A DNA stretch of 64,000 bases. Source: Komagataeibacter xylinus. Lineage in GTDB: Bacteria; Pseudomonadota; Alphaproteobacteria; Acetobacterales; Acetobacteraceae. Below are positions 19,306 through 27,880 of the stretch, one piece after another. The notes beneath the pieces are model-generated. The model worked only from the letters and a program-made list of their open reading frames with translations. It searched no databases and was not told the DNA's origin. The translations under genes and the position numbers were made by a program. Location of the stretch: the NCBI RefSeq assembly GCF_031081985.1, contig NZ_JARWSK010000002.1:186001-250000 (forward strand), given 5' to 3'. Numbering within the stretch: position 1 is the stretch's first letter; every line of letters starts with the position of its first letter.

Positions 19306-20286
19306 ATGTTCGAGGCCCTCATGATCCGCCAGGCCGATGGCGCGACCACCACCCGGCTGGAACAGGTCGATCCCGCAAGCCTGCCACAGGGCGATGTGAC
19401 GGTTGAAGTCGCGCAGTCGAGCCTGAACTACAAGGATGCGCTGGCCATGACGCGCGGCGCGCCGGTGGTGCGGCATTTTCCCATGATTCCGGGCATCGAC
19501 CTTGCAGGCCGCGTCCTTCATTCCGATGACCCGGTCTTCCGCCCCGGCGATCAGGTGCTGGCCACTGGCTGGGGCCTGGGGGAAAAGCATTGGGGCGGGC
19601 TGGCTGGCATGGCCCGGCTGCCGGGGCGGTGGCTGCTGCCGCACCCGGCGGGCCTGTCGGGGCGGCAGGTGATGGGAATCGGCACGGCGGGCTTTACCGC
19701 CATGCTGTGCGTGATGGCGCTGGAAGATGGCGGACTGACGCCTGCCTCCGGCCCCATCATCGTGAGTGGCGCGGGCGGCGGCGTGGGCGGCATGGCTGTG
19801 ATGCTGCTGGCCCAGTTGGGCTATCAGGTGGTGGCGGTAACGGGGCGGGCGCAGCTCCAGGCCTATCTGACCAGCCTGGGTGCTGCCGAAGTGCTCCCGC
19901 GCGAGGCGCTGGCCCCTACCGGCAAACCGCTGGAAAAAGCGCGCTGGGCGGGCGGGATTGACGTGGTGGGGGGCGAAGTGCTGGCCACGATGTGCGCCTC
20001 CGTCACGCATGGCGGCACGGTGGCGGCCTGCGGGCTGGCCGGGGGCATGGCCCTGCCGCTGACGGTGGCCCCGTTCATCCTGCGCAATGTGCGCCTGCAG
20101 GGAATCGACAGCGTGATGTGCCCCCGCCCCCGCCGCATGACGGCCTGGGCGCGGCTGGCGCGTGACATCGACCCCACGCGGCTGGACAGCATGCTGCATG
20201 ACGCAACCCTGGCCGAGGTGCCAAACCTCGCGCCGCGCCTGCTGGCGGGGCATATCCGCGGACGGACGGTCGTTCACCTCAACTGA
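19306..20286 (+). CDS. AcuI/YhdH-family NADPH-dependent enoyl reductase (acrylyl-CoA reductase type)
   Basis: The protein is about 326 residues. It is a zinc-free medium-chain reductase of the YhdH/AcuI group: MFEALMIRQ start, SSLNYKDALA, FPMIPGIDLAGRV, the nucleotide-binding segment IIVSGAGGGVGGMAV, and CGLAGGMALPLTVAPFILRNV near the end. AcuI reduces acryloyl-CoA to propionyl-CoA and helps detoxify acrylate. ATG 19306 is chosen because AAGGAAA precedes it. It is divergent from the NfsA-like gene and ends at repeat copy 4. The substrate is inferred from the family only. Confidence 0.88.
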   Translation: MFEALMIRQADGATTTRLEQVDPASLPQGDVTVEVAQSSLNYKDALAMTRGAPVVRHFPMIPGIDLAGRVLHSDDPVFRPGDQVLATGWGLGEKHWGGLAGMARLPGRWLLPHPAGLSGRQVMGIGTAGFTAMLCVMALEDGGLTPASGPIIVSGAGGGVGGMAVMLLAQLGYQVVAVTGRAQLQAYLTSLGAAEVLPREALAPTGKPLEKARWAGGIDVVGGEVLATMCASVTHGGTVAACGLAGGMALPLTVAPFILRNVRLQGIDSVMCPRPRRMTAWARLARDIDPTRLDSMLHDATLAEVPNLAPRLLAGHIRGRTVVHLN

Positions 20287-20298
20287 TTGAAAATAATA

Positions 20299-20377
20299 AA
20301 AGCTTTTGGGCACCGCCTTTTTTCAAACAGGCAGCGTCCTTTGAAGCGTTTTGAAAAAAGCTTCACCAGAAACTCCT
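20299..20377 (-). repeat. Two-hairpin intergenic repeat, copy 4
   Basis: Reverse orientation: GCxGCCTTTTTT-type hairpin (partly mutated on its right arm) followed by GAAGCGTTTTGAAAAAAGCTTC, ending ACCAGAAACT. It is found between the convergent ends of the AcuI-like gene and cbtB. Confidence 0.8.
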
Positions 20378-20394
20378 GCTTTTGAAGCAGGCAA

Positions 20395-20428
20395 TAAAAA
20401 ACGGCAGGCGCGAGGGGCGCATGCCGTT
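20395..20428 (-). terminator. Terminator of cbtB
   Basis: Outer arms AACGGCA and TGCCGTT with inner GCGC pairing. On the minus strand the stem is followed by TTTTTT. It lies about 40 bp past the cbtB stop. Confidence 0.75.
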
Positions 20429-20466
20429 CTTCACATCAGGCCATGCGGGGCAGATGCCCGCGCCCC

Positions 20467-20688
20467 TTAGTGGCAGGGGAAGCCAAGCAGATGGCGGCCA
20501 TCATGCACGAATTCATGCACGTAATGGCCGGAAATGAGCGAGGTCGCCCCCTGCTCCGCGCCCACGAAGTAGATCAGCAGCGAGGCCAGAACCAGCCCGA
20601 ACACACCCCACGGCAGCAGGTCGCGCACCGGGATGGCAACCGGCGGGGCGGCAATATTGGCGGACAGGACGGATGTGTCTTGGCTCAT
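20467..20688 (-). CDS. cbtB: CbtB-type predicted cobalt transporter subunit
   Basis: The protein is 73 residues with a single membrane helix (WGVFGLVLASLLIYFVGAEQG) and the characteristic C-terminus HEFVHDGRHLLGFPCH, in which the His-rich HDxRHxxxFPCH end is diagnostic of CbtB and a likely metal ligand set. CbtB normally works with the larger CbtA, which is not in this window. GGAG lies 9 nt upstream of the ATG chosen. It stands divergently from the histidine-phosphatase-like gene at the head of the cobalamin cluster, which supports a role in cobalt supply. Confidence 0.88.
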   Translation of the reverse strand: MSQDTSVLSANIAAPPVAIPVRDLLPWGVFGLVLASLLIYFVGAEQGATSLISGHYVHEFVHDGRHLLGFPCH

Positions 20689-20853
20689 GCTGAAAAACTC
20701 CATGGATCATGCTCGACCCGGAGCAGTATGGCATGACAGGGCGGCATGCAATGCCCTTGCCGTGTAACCGGATCAGCCACCATGGTTCCAAAATCGACCG
20801 GCAAGGTCAATCATCCATTGCTCGCCCCACCCTTTCAGGCCACGCAGGGCAAC

Positions 20854-21387
20854 ATGAACCAGAGCCTGACCTGCATCGCCCTGCCCGCGCCCGATGACCT
20901 GCGCCGCGGCATCATACCCGCGCGTGACGCGGCACCCGCCCTGCCCTCGGGCTTCATGGACACCCTGCCGCCAGCCGACTGCCTTTTCGTGCCCCCCGCC
21001 CTGGGCCACGCCATCGGGGCCGTTGCCTGCGAAGCCATGCCCGCCCTGAATGCGGCTGACATGGGATCATGGCATGGGCTGTCGCTCAAGGCCCTGCCCC
21101 CTGCCGATCTGGCCCGCTGGGTGGGGGATGCCAGCTTTGCCCCGCCGGGAGGGGAAAGCCGCGACTCGCTGCTGCGCCGCGCGGGCGCATGGCTGGCAGC
21201 CCTCTCCCCAACGCCCGCACGCATGCTGGTGCTGGCCGATGCCACGATCATCCGCGCCCTTGCCATCGCGGCGCTTGGGGGCGATGGCGCCATGATGGCA
21301 CGGCTGGATATCGCCCCCCTGACCCGCACGGTGCTCACCCGCCACGCCACATGGCGGCTGGCCACAAGCGGCGCGCCCTGGCCCTGA
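20854..21387 (+). CDS. Degenerate histidine-phosphatase-fold protein (CobC-like)
   Basis: The protein is about 177 residues. The second half follows the phosphoglycerate-mutase/CobC pattern: MGSWHGLSLKALPPADLARWV (usual 'G.W.G....+'), PPGGESRDSLLRRAGAWL, then LVLADATIIRALAIAAL. The N-terminal RHG catalytic box is absent (LTCIALPAPDDL) and the second catalytic His ('vtH..+iral') is replaced by Ala-Asp. It is therefore probably not a phosphatase in the usual sense. It lies between cbtB and the cobalamin riboswitch. ATG 20854 follows GCAGGG. Its position in the cluster suggests a cobalamin-linked role, for example binding rather than hydrolysis. Confidence 0.7.
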   Translation: MNQSLTCIALPAPDDLRRGIIPARDAAPALPSGFMDTLPPADCLFVPPALGHAIGAVACEAMPALNAADMGSWHGLSLKALPPADLARWVGDASFAPPGGESRDSLLRRAGAWLAALSPTPARMLVLADATIIRALAIAALGGDGAMMARLDIAPLTRTVLTRHATWRLATSGAPWP

Positions 21388-21439
21388 AACCAGCCGTGCT
21401 TTTTTTGACAGCGCGGCCCGCAATCGGCTAGATGCGGCC

Positions 21440-21642
21440 CTGATGGTTCCCCCAACAGGGAGAATAGGGAAGACGGTGCGCCCGAGGGCAATTCCGTCGC
21501 TGCCCCCGCAACTGTAGGTGGTCGAATCCGGCCCGGTGCCCGCACCGGCCCCGCCACTGGCCCCATAAGGGCCGGGAAGGCTGCCGGATATTGAGGGCGT
21601 GCCCCGCCACGCCCTTCGCCACAAGCCAGGAGACCTGCCATC
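21440..21642 (+). promoter_or_regulatory. Cobalamin riboswitch
   Basis: The order of conserved elements fits the B12 aptamer: GATGGTTCCC at 21442, AGGGAA and GGTGCG near 21468, GGCAATTCCGTCGCTGCCCC with CGCAACTGTAGG near 21512, GCCACTGG near 21553 as the B12 box, GGGAAGGCTGCC near 21572, and the closing GCCAGGAGACCTGCC at 21625-21639. It stands 160 bp upstream of the DUF1636-cobW-cobN run and should repress it when adenosylcobalamin is plentiful. Confidence 0.95.
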
Positions 21643-21801
21643 CCCGCCCGTGCGGGATATAGACCGTTTCGATCGCATGGCTGGCGGGGTGCCCGGCACG
21701 CGACTGGCCACCACCCGGCACACCACTGCCGGGCAGGGCATGACCGCGCACCCCGCTTTTCTGCCGCCCGCGCGGCAGCGCCGCGAAAGGGCACGGACCA
21801 G

Positions 21802-22200
21802 ATGAATGCTTCTTCCCCGCCAGACACCACCCCTGCTCCCCCCGTGCACCTGCATGTGTGCGTGACCTGCCGCCGGGGCCTGCCCGCATCGGATAACCCG
21901 CAGGGCAGGCAGTTGCACGATGCCATGCAGGCGCTGGCCAAAGGCCATTCCAACATTGTGGTGCATGAAGTCGCCTGCCTTGCCGCATGCAACGATGGCT
22001 GCACCGCCGTCATCGCCACGCCGGGCAAATGGGGCTGGCTGCTGGCCAAGCTTGGCCCCGAAAAGGCAGATGACCTGCTGACCTATATCGACGCCTATGC
22101 CGCATCGGCCAAAGGCACCGTCATGCCATCACGCAGGCCCGCAAGCCTGGGCGACATGGTGCGCGGCCGCTTTCCCGCATCCCTCTTTTCTGGAGTCTGA
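21802..22200 (+). CDS. DUF1636 predicted metal-binding protein
   Basis: The protein is 132 residues. It has a thioredoxin-like ferredoxin fold: HLHVCVTCRRG supplies a CxxC, and EVACLAACNDGCTAVI supplies three further Cys spaced as in 2Fe-2S thioredoxin-like proteins. DUF1636 genes usually travel with cobalamin synthesis genes; the function is unproven, perhaps electron supply for precorrin chemistry or metal handling. It is the first gene after the cobalamin riboswitch and is followed by cobW after 5 bp. Confidence 0.88.
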   Translation: MNASSPPDTTPAPPVHLHVCVTCRRGLPASDNPQGRQLHDAMQALAKGHSNIVVHEVACLAACNDGCTAVIATPGKWGWLLAKLGPEKADDLLTYIDAYAASAKGTVMPSRRPASLGDMVRGRFPASLFSGV

Positions 22201-22205
22201 CCACC

Positions 22206-23261
22206 ATGAACACGTCTGCCACGACGGCCCGCGCCAAGGTGCCCGTTACCGTCATCACCGGCTTTCTGGGCGCGGGCAAGACCACGCTTCTGCGCCACGT
22301 GCTGGCCAATGCGAAGGGAAAGCGCATTGCCATCGTGGTCAATGAATTCGGCACGCTGGGCATCGATGGCGACACGCTGCGCGCCTGCGGCGTGGAAGGC
22401 TGCACGGATGAGGACATTGTCGAGCTGACCAATGGCTGCCTGTGCTGCACCGTGGCCGATGACTTCCTGCCCACCATGGAGGCCCTGCTCGACCGCGCGA
22501 CCCCGCCCGACCATATCGTGATCGAGACCTCCGGCCTCGCCTTGCCCAAGCCGCTGCTCAAGGCGTTCGGCTGGCCCACCATCCGCACCCGCATGACCGT
22601 TGATGGCGTGGTGACCGTAGTCGATGGCCCCGCCGTGGAAGCCGGCCGCTTTGCCGATGACCCCGCCGAAGTCGCCCGCCAGCAGGCCGCCGACCCCTCG
22701 CTCGACCACGACAACCCCCTGGCGGAGGTGTACGAGGACCAGCTCCTGTGCGCCGACCTCGTGGTGCTTAACAAGACCGACCTCATGACGCCCGCGCAGG
22801 CCGACGGGGTCGAGGCCGCGATCCGCGCCGAGATCCCGCGCGCGGTCAAGGTCGTGCGCGCAACCGACGGGCAGGTTGACCCCGCCGTGCTGCTCGGCCT
22901 CGATGCGGCGGCGGAAGACGACCTTGCCGCCCGCCCCTCCCACCATGATGCCGAGGGCGGCGAGCACGAGCATGATGATTTCGAGAGCTTCGTGCTGCCT
23001 ATCCCCGAACAGGACAGCGTGGAGGGTTTCATCGCCAACCTGAAAAAACTGGCCGAACAGCACGACATCCTGCGCATGAAGGGCTACGCCACCGTGCGCG
23101 GCAAGGCCATGCGGCTGGCCGTGCAGGGCGTTGGCAGCCGCTTTCGCCACCAGTTCGACCAGCCCGTGCCCAAGGATGGCCCGCGCACCGGCAACCTTGT
23201 GGTGATCGGCCAGAAGGGTCTGGATCAGGCCGCGATTGCCGCGGCACTGGCACCGGGCTAA
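22206..23261 (+). CDS. cobW: CobW GTPase of cobalamin synthesis
   Basis: The protein is 351 residues of the G3E P-loop family: Walker A GFLGAGKTT, EFGTLGIDG, the metal-binding NGCLCCTV (CxCC) motif, VIETSGLALP, and the NKTD base-recognition motif. A C-terminal CobW_C domain follows, after a His/Glu-rich stretch (HHDAEGGEHEHDD) that may also bind metal. CobW is thought to deliver cobalt to the CobNST chelatase using GTP. Its place directly upstream of cobN, behind the riboswitch, is the standard arrangement. Confidence 0.96.
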   Translation: MNTSATTARAKVPVTVITGFLGAGKTTLLRHVLANAKGKRIAIVVNEFGTLGIDGDTLRACGVEGCTDEDIVELTNGCLCCTVADDFLPTMEALLDRATPPDHIVIETSGLALPKPLLKAFGWPTIRTRMTVDGVVTVVDGPAVEAGRFADDPAEVARQQAADPSLDHDNPLAEVYEDQLLCADLVVLNKTDLMTPAQADGVEAAIRAEIPRAVKVVRATDGQVDPAVLLGLDAAAEDDLAARPSHHDAEGGEHEHDDFESFVLPIPEQDSVEGFIANLKKLAEQHDILRMKGYATVRGKAMRLAVQGVGSRFRHQFDQPVPKDGPRTGNLVVIGQKGLDQAAIAAALAPG

Positions 23262-23288
23262 ACGCCGGACAGACGGGGGAGCCGCATC

Positions 23289-26200
23289 ATGCACCTGCTG
23301 GCACGCGAGGTCCGCACGCTCGATGAAGCCGATCAGGCCGAAGACCTCGGCCATGCCCCGGCTGATATCGTGTTCCTGTCCTTTTCGGACAGTGACCTGC
23401 TGTGCCTCAACGCCGCCCATGCGGCAGGGGCCGCGCCTGATGCCAGCCTGCGCACCGCAACGCTGTCCCGCCTGCGCCACCCCATGTCGATCGACCTGTA
23501 CGTAGCCGACACCATCATGGAGTCACGCTGCGTGGTGGCGCGGCTGCTCGGCGGGCTGGAATACTGGCGCTACGGGGTGGAGGAACTGGCACGGGCATGC
23601 CAGCAGGCGGGCATTCCGCTGGTGCTGCTGGCGGGCGACGGGCGCGACGACCCGCGCCTTGCCGAACGCTCCACCGTGGCCGATGCCCTCCGCACCCGCC
23701 TCGATACCCTGCTGCGCACGGGCGGGGCCGCCAACACCGCCACCGCCCTGCGGCTCATGGCCCATATTGCCGGGCGCGGGCCGGATGATGGCACGCCCGC
23801 CGAACCCCTGCCGCCCGCGGGCGTGCTGCATGCCGCCAACCCTGTCCTGCCATTTCGCGCCATGGTGGTATTCTACCGCGCCCACCTGCTGGCCGCCGAT
23901 ATCGCGCCCATCACGGCACTGGCTGCTGAACTGGAGCGGCACGGCATGGGGGCTGAGCTGGTTTATGTCACCTCCCTCAAGAACCCGGACTCGGCGGCTT
24001 TCGTCACGGCCCGGCTGGCGGAGGCGCCGCCGGATGTCATCATAAACGCCACCTTTTTTTCCGCATGCGCCGGGGCGCAGAACCAGTCCCCGCTTGATAT
24101 GGCGGGGGTGCCGGTGCTGCAGGTGCAGCAGCCGGGCATTCCTCATGCGCTATGGCGCGACAGCGGGCGCGGCCTGTCGCAGGCCGACCTTGCCATGCAG
24201 GTGGTGCTGCCCGAACTCGATGGGCGCATCCCTGCCTTCCCCATCTCCTTCAAGGAGGACACCACCCCCGGCCTGCCCGCCCGCCATGTGCCCTATGCGC
24301 AGGGCATTGCGCTCACCGCCGCCCGCGCGCTGGGCTGGGCGCGGCTGGGCCATGAACTGCCCGGCCAGCGGCGGGTTGGCATCATCCTGTCCGACTACCC
24401 CGGCGCGCAGGGTGCGCCCACCGGGCAGGCGGCGCATGCGGTGGGGCTGGACAGTTTTGCAAGCCTTGAACACATCCTGAGCCTGCTTCACGCCGCGGGC
24501 TATGACACGGGTGACATACCCACGGCGGACCAACTGGCGCACGCGCTGGCCCGCGCGCCTGCCACGCCCTTTGTTTCGGTTGCGACCTATCGCCAGTGGC
24601 TCGAAGTCCTGCCGCAGCCCCTGCGTGAGCAGCTTGCCTCCTGCTGGGGTGCGCCGGAGGATGACCCCTGCGTGTGCGATGGCCGGTTCACCCTGCGTCA
24701 CCTGCATGCAGGCCACATCCTGATGGCGCTGCAACCCGACAGGGGCACGACAACCGACCGCCATGGCGGCTATCACGACCCCGACACCCCGCCGCGCCAT
24801 GCCTATGTGGCCTTCTACCTGTGGCTGCGCCACGGCTGCGGGCTGGACGCCATGGTGCATCTGGGCACGCATGGCACGCTGGAATGGCTGCCGGGCAAGG
24901 CGGCGGCTCCTTCGGCTGAATGCTGGCCCTCGGTGCTGGTGGGGGGGCTGCCGGTCATCTATCCCTTCATCGTCAACAACCCCGGCGAGGCGGCTGCGGC
25001 GCGGCGCAGGCTGGGGGCGGTGACCATCGGCCACATGACGCCACCCATCGCGGCCGTGAACAGCGCAGGCGCCGATACCGGCGAACTCGAACGCCTGATT
25101 GATGAATATGCCGCAGCCGACGGGCTGGACCGCAGGCGCGGCGCCATCCTGCGTGGCGAGATCCTGCAACGCGCGGATGATCTGGGCCTGCTTGATGAAG
25201 GCGGCATTGCCCGCGCCGATAACGAGGATGAAGCCCTCGCCCGGCTCGATGCCTATCTGTGCGATGTAAAGGACCTCCAGATCCGCGACGGGCTGCATGT
25301 GTTTGGCCGCCCCCCCACCCGGACAGTGGAACTGGCCCATGCCATTGCCCGCGCCTGCGGCGAAAGCGCGCCTGCCGACCTGCCCGCCCGCCTGCACGCC
25401 TGCGGCGCGGCGGAGGCTGCCGCCCTGCTGGCCGCCCTTGATGGGCGATTCTTGCCTGCAGGCCCCGCAGGCGCCCCCACCCGTGGCCGGGCCGACGTGC
25501 TGCCCACGGGGCGCAACCTCTATGCCATGGACCCCCGCGCCATTCCCACCCGCTCGGCGCTGGTGCTGGCCGAGCGCACGGCAGCCCTGTTGCTGGAGGA
25601 ACACCTGCAGAACCAAGGCGAGCCGCTGCGCGCGCTGGTCATCGACCTGTGGGCCTCGGCCAGCCTGCGCACCGGCGGCGAGGACCTGGCCCTTGCCCTG
25701 CTGCTGATGGGCGTGAAACCGGTATGGGATGGCGCATCGGGGCGGGTAAGCGGCATCGAGGTCATTCCCATGGCAGCACTCGACCGCCCGCGCGTGGATG
25801 TGACGCTACGCCTGTCAGGGCTGTTCCGTGATGCCTTTCCCGGCCAGATCGCGCTGTTCGAGCAGGCGGTGCAGGCCATTGCCGACCGCACGTTCGAGGC
25901 CCCCGACCTCAACCCGCTGGCCGCCAGCACCGCAGGGCTTGAAGGCACGGCCCGGCACACCGCCACCGCCCGCATGTTTGGCGCAGCCCCCGGCAATTAT
26001 GGCACAGGGGTGGAAGATGTGCTGGCCAGTGGCCAGTGGCGCGAACGTGACGGGCTGGGGCAGGCATGGCTTGATGGCTCAGCCTGGACCTATGGCGGCG
26101 GGCGCGAAGGCGGGAAAGCGCCTGACATCCTGGCCGGGCGCATGGCGCAGGCGGGCGTGCTGCTGCATGTGCAGGACCATGCCGAAACCGACATCCTCGA

Positions 26201-26654
26201 AAGTGTGGACATGGCCACCCATGAAGGCGGCATGGCGGCGGCAGCCCACCTGCTGGGCAATACGCCCCGCCTCGTGCATGGCGATACATCACGCCCCGAC
26301 GCCCCCCGCCTGCGCGGCACGGTGCAGGAAGTAGCCCGCGTGGTGCGCGGGCGGCTGGCAAACCCGGCCTGGCTTGCGGGCATGCGCCGCCACGGCTACC
26401 GGGGGGCGGGCGAGATCGCGCGCGGCGTGGAGGCGCTGCACGGCTTTGCCGCCACCGTGCCCGCGCGCTTTGACCGGCAGTTCGACCTCGCCTTCAGCCG
26501 CCTGCTCGATGACCCGGAAATGGACGCCTTCCTGCTCGCAGCCAACCCCGATGCCCATGCCACCATCCGCCGCCTCATGGCCGATGCCCTGCGCCGCGAC
26601 CTGTGGCGGCCACGGAGCAACAGTGCCGCCATGCTGCTGGACCCCACGCCATGA
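23289..26654 (+). CDS. cobN: Cobaltochelatase subunit CobN
   Basis: The protein is 1121 residues, somewhat shorter than the roughly 1250-1280 of well-known CobN. It begins with MHLLAREVRTLDEADQAEDLGHAPADIVFLSFSD-type family text and carries the central motif HLGTHGTLEWLPGK. The C-terminal half keeps EDVLASGQW-type and DNDETDILES/DMATHEGG-type blocks. CobN is the large subunit that, with CobS and CobT (not in this window), inserts Co2+ into hydrogenobyrinic acid a,c-diamide. GGGGGAG stands 7 nt upstream of the ATG. cobG begins inside its stop codon (ATGA). Confidence 0.96.
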   Translation: MHLLAREVRTLDEADQAEDLGHAPADIVFLSFSDSDLLCLNAAHAAGAAPDASLRTATLSRLRHPMSIDLYVADTIMESRCVVARLLGGLEYWRYGVEELARACQQAGIPLVLLAGDGRDDPRLAERSTVADALRTRLDTLLRTGGAANTATALRLMAHIAGRGPDDGTPAEPLPPAGVLHAANPVLPFRAMVVFYRAHLLAADIAPITALAAELERHGMGAELVYVTSLKNPDSAAFVTARLAEAPPDVIINATFFSACAGAQNQSPLDMAGVPVLQVQQPGIPHALWRDSGRGLSQADLAMQVVLPELDGRIPAFPISFKEDTTPGLPARHVPYAQGIALTAARALGWARLGHELPGQRRVGIILSDYPGAQGAPTGQAAHAVGLDSFASLEHILSLLHAAGYDTGDIPTADQLAHALARAPATPFVSVATYRQWLEVLPQPLREQLASCWGAPEDDPCVCDGRFTLRHLHAGHILMALQPDRGTTTDRHGGYHDPDTPPRHAYVAFYLWLRHGCGLDAMVHLGTHGTLEWLPGKAAAPSAECWPSVLVGGLPVIYPFIVNNPGEAAAARRRLGAVTIGHMTPPIAAVNSAGADTGELERLIDEYAAADGLDRRRGAILRGEILQRADDLGLLDEGGIARADNEDEALARLDAYLCDVKDLQIRDGLHVFGRPPTRTVELAHAIARACGESAPADLPARLHACGAAEAAALLAALDGRFLPAGPAGAPTRGRADVLPTGRNLYAMDPRAIPTRSALVLAERTAALLLEEHLQNQGEPLRALVIDLWASASLRTGGEDLALALLLMGVKPVWDGASGRVSGIEVIPMAALDRPRVDVTLRLSGLFRDAFPGQIALFEQAVQAIADRTFEAPDLNPLAASTAGLEGTARHTATARMFGAAPGNYGTGVEDVLASGQWRERDGLGQAWLDGSAWTYGGGREGGKAPDILAGRMAQAGVLLHVQDHAETDILESVDMATHEGGMAAAAHLLGNTPRLVHGDTSRPDAPRLRGTVQEVARVVRGRLANPAWLAGMRRHGYRGAGEIARGVEALHGFAATVPARFDRQFDLAFSRLLDDPEMDAFLLAANPDAHATIRRLMADALRRDLWRPRSNSAAMLLDPTP

Positions 26655-27880
26655 CCACGGCCCCTTCCGTGCGCGGCTGGTGCCCCGGCCTGCATACCCC
26701 CATGGAGGCCGCCGATGGCTGGCTGGTGCGCGTGCGCCCGCCGCTGGGCCGCCTGTCCGCCCCGCAGGCCCGCATCGTGGCCCGTGCCGCCCGCACGCAT
26801 GGCAACGGGCTGATTGAACTGACCAGCCGGGGCAACCTGCAACTGCGCGGCCTGACACCGGACAGTGCGCGCGCCTTCGCCCGCGACATGGCTGAAGCGG
26901 GCCTTGCCAGCACGGACGCCGCGACCGAGGCCCGGCGCGGCCTGCTGCTCTCACCCCTGGCAGGCATCGACCCTGATGCCGCACCCGATGCCCCCGCCAT
27001 CATCCACGCCCTCGATGCCGCACTGGCCGGAGCCGAAACCCTGTGCGGCCTGCCCGCCAAGTTCGCAATCGCGGTGGATTGCGGGGGCTATGTGCCTGCA
27101 GGCAGTCTCCGGGCCGATATCATGGTCCGGGCGGGCAGGGATGGCTGGCAGGTCATCTGCGGCACGCGCGCCCTGCCCTGTGCCGCGCAGGATGTGTCGG
27201 CCGCCGTGCTGGCCCTTGCCCATGCGCTGGCCGATATGGGCGGCCAACCCCGCCCGCTGCGCAATCCGGCCCTTGGCGCACAGGCCTTTGCCCGGATCGG
27301 GCAACTGGCCGCCACACATGCCACAACCACGCCTCCCCACGCGCCAGCCTGTCTGGCCGGGCCGTTACCCGGTGGCGCGATGGGGCTGGTCCTGCCGCCC
27401 GGCCCCATTGGCGCCGATCTGCTTGCGGATGTAGCGCAATGGGCTGAACAGGCTGGCAATGGCCAGATGCGCGTGGCCCCCATGCGCGCCCTTGTTATTG
27501 AAGACTGCGCCACCGCCCCGCCCCTTTCCGGCCTGATCACACATGCGGATGACCCGCGCCTGCGCATCAGCGCATGCATCGGCGCGCGCGGCTGTGACTG
27601 CGCCGCACGCGACGTGATTGCCGATGCCGCCCTTCTGGCCCCCGACCTGCCCGCGCGGGCCACGCTGCACGTATCGGGCTGCCCCAAGGGCTGCGCCCAC
27701 CCGACGCCTGCCGACATCACACTGGTGGCACAGCCGGATGGCTATGGCCTGTGCCCGCATGGCCGGGCGGCTGATACGCCTGTAGACAACGGGCTTTCGC
27801 TGGCACAGATACAGCACATCCTGCGGGACTGGCCCCGCAACCTGACCACGCCACGGAACGGGAGAACCCAACCGGCATGA
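26651..27880 (+). CDS. cobG: Precorrin-3B synthase
   Basis: The protein is about 409 residues. It belongs to the sulfite/nitrite reductase fold: two half-domains, with LIELTSRGNLQLRGL in the first and the Fe-S region ACIGARGCDCAARDVIAD plus HVSGCPKGCAHP in the second. CobG hydroxylates precorrin-3A at C20 with O2, which marks the aerobic corrin route. The ATG at 26651 overlaps the cobN stop by 4 nt; an upstream in-frame ATG at 26603 would lie deep in cobN. cobH follows with the same 4-nt overlap. Confidence 0.94.
   Translation: MTTAPSVRGWCPGLHTPMEAADGWLVRVRPPLGRLSAPQARIVARAARTHGNGLIELTSRGNLQLRGLTPDSARAFARDMAEAGLASTDAATEARRGLLLSPLAGIDPDAAPDAPAIIHALDAALAGAETLCGLPAKFAIAVDCGGYVPAGSLRADIMVRAGRDGWQVICGTRALPCAAQDVSAAVLALAHALADMGGQPRPLRNPALGAQAFARIGQLAATHATTTPPHAPACLAGPLPGGAMGLVLPPGPIGADLLADVAQWAEQAGNGQMRVAPMRALVIEDCATAPPLSGLITHADDPRLRISACIGARGCDCAARDVIADAALLAPDLPARATLHVSGCPKGCAHPTPADITLVAQPDGYGLCPHGRAADTPVDNGLSLAQIQHILRDWPRNLTTPRNGRTQPA

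Noticed and set aside
22095-23480. 461-codon minus-strand frame over cobW
   Set aside because: It lies antisense to an unmistakable CobW and has no motif of its own; GC bias explains its length.
24150-25616. 488-codon minus-strand frame inside cobN
   Set aside because: It is entirely antisense to cobN, has shadow-type composition and no ribosome site.
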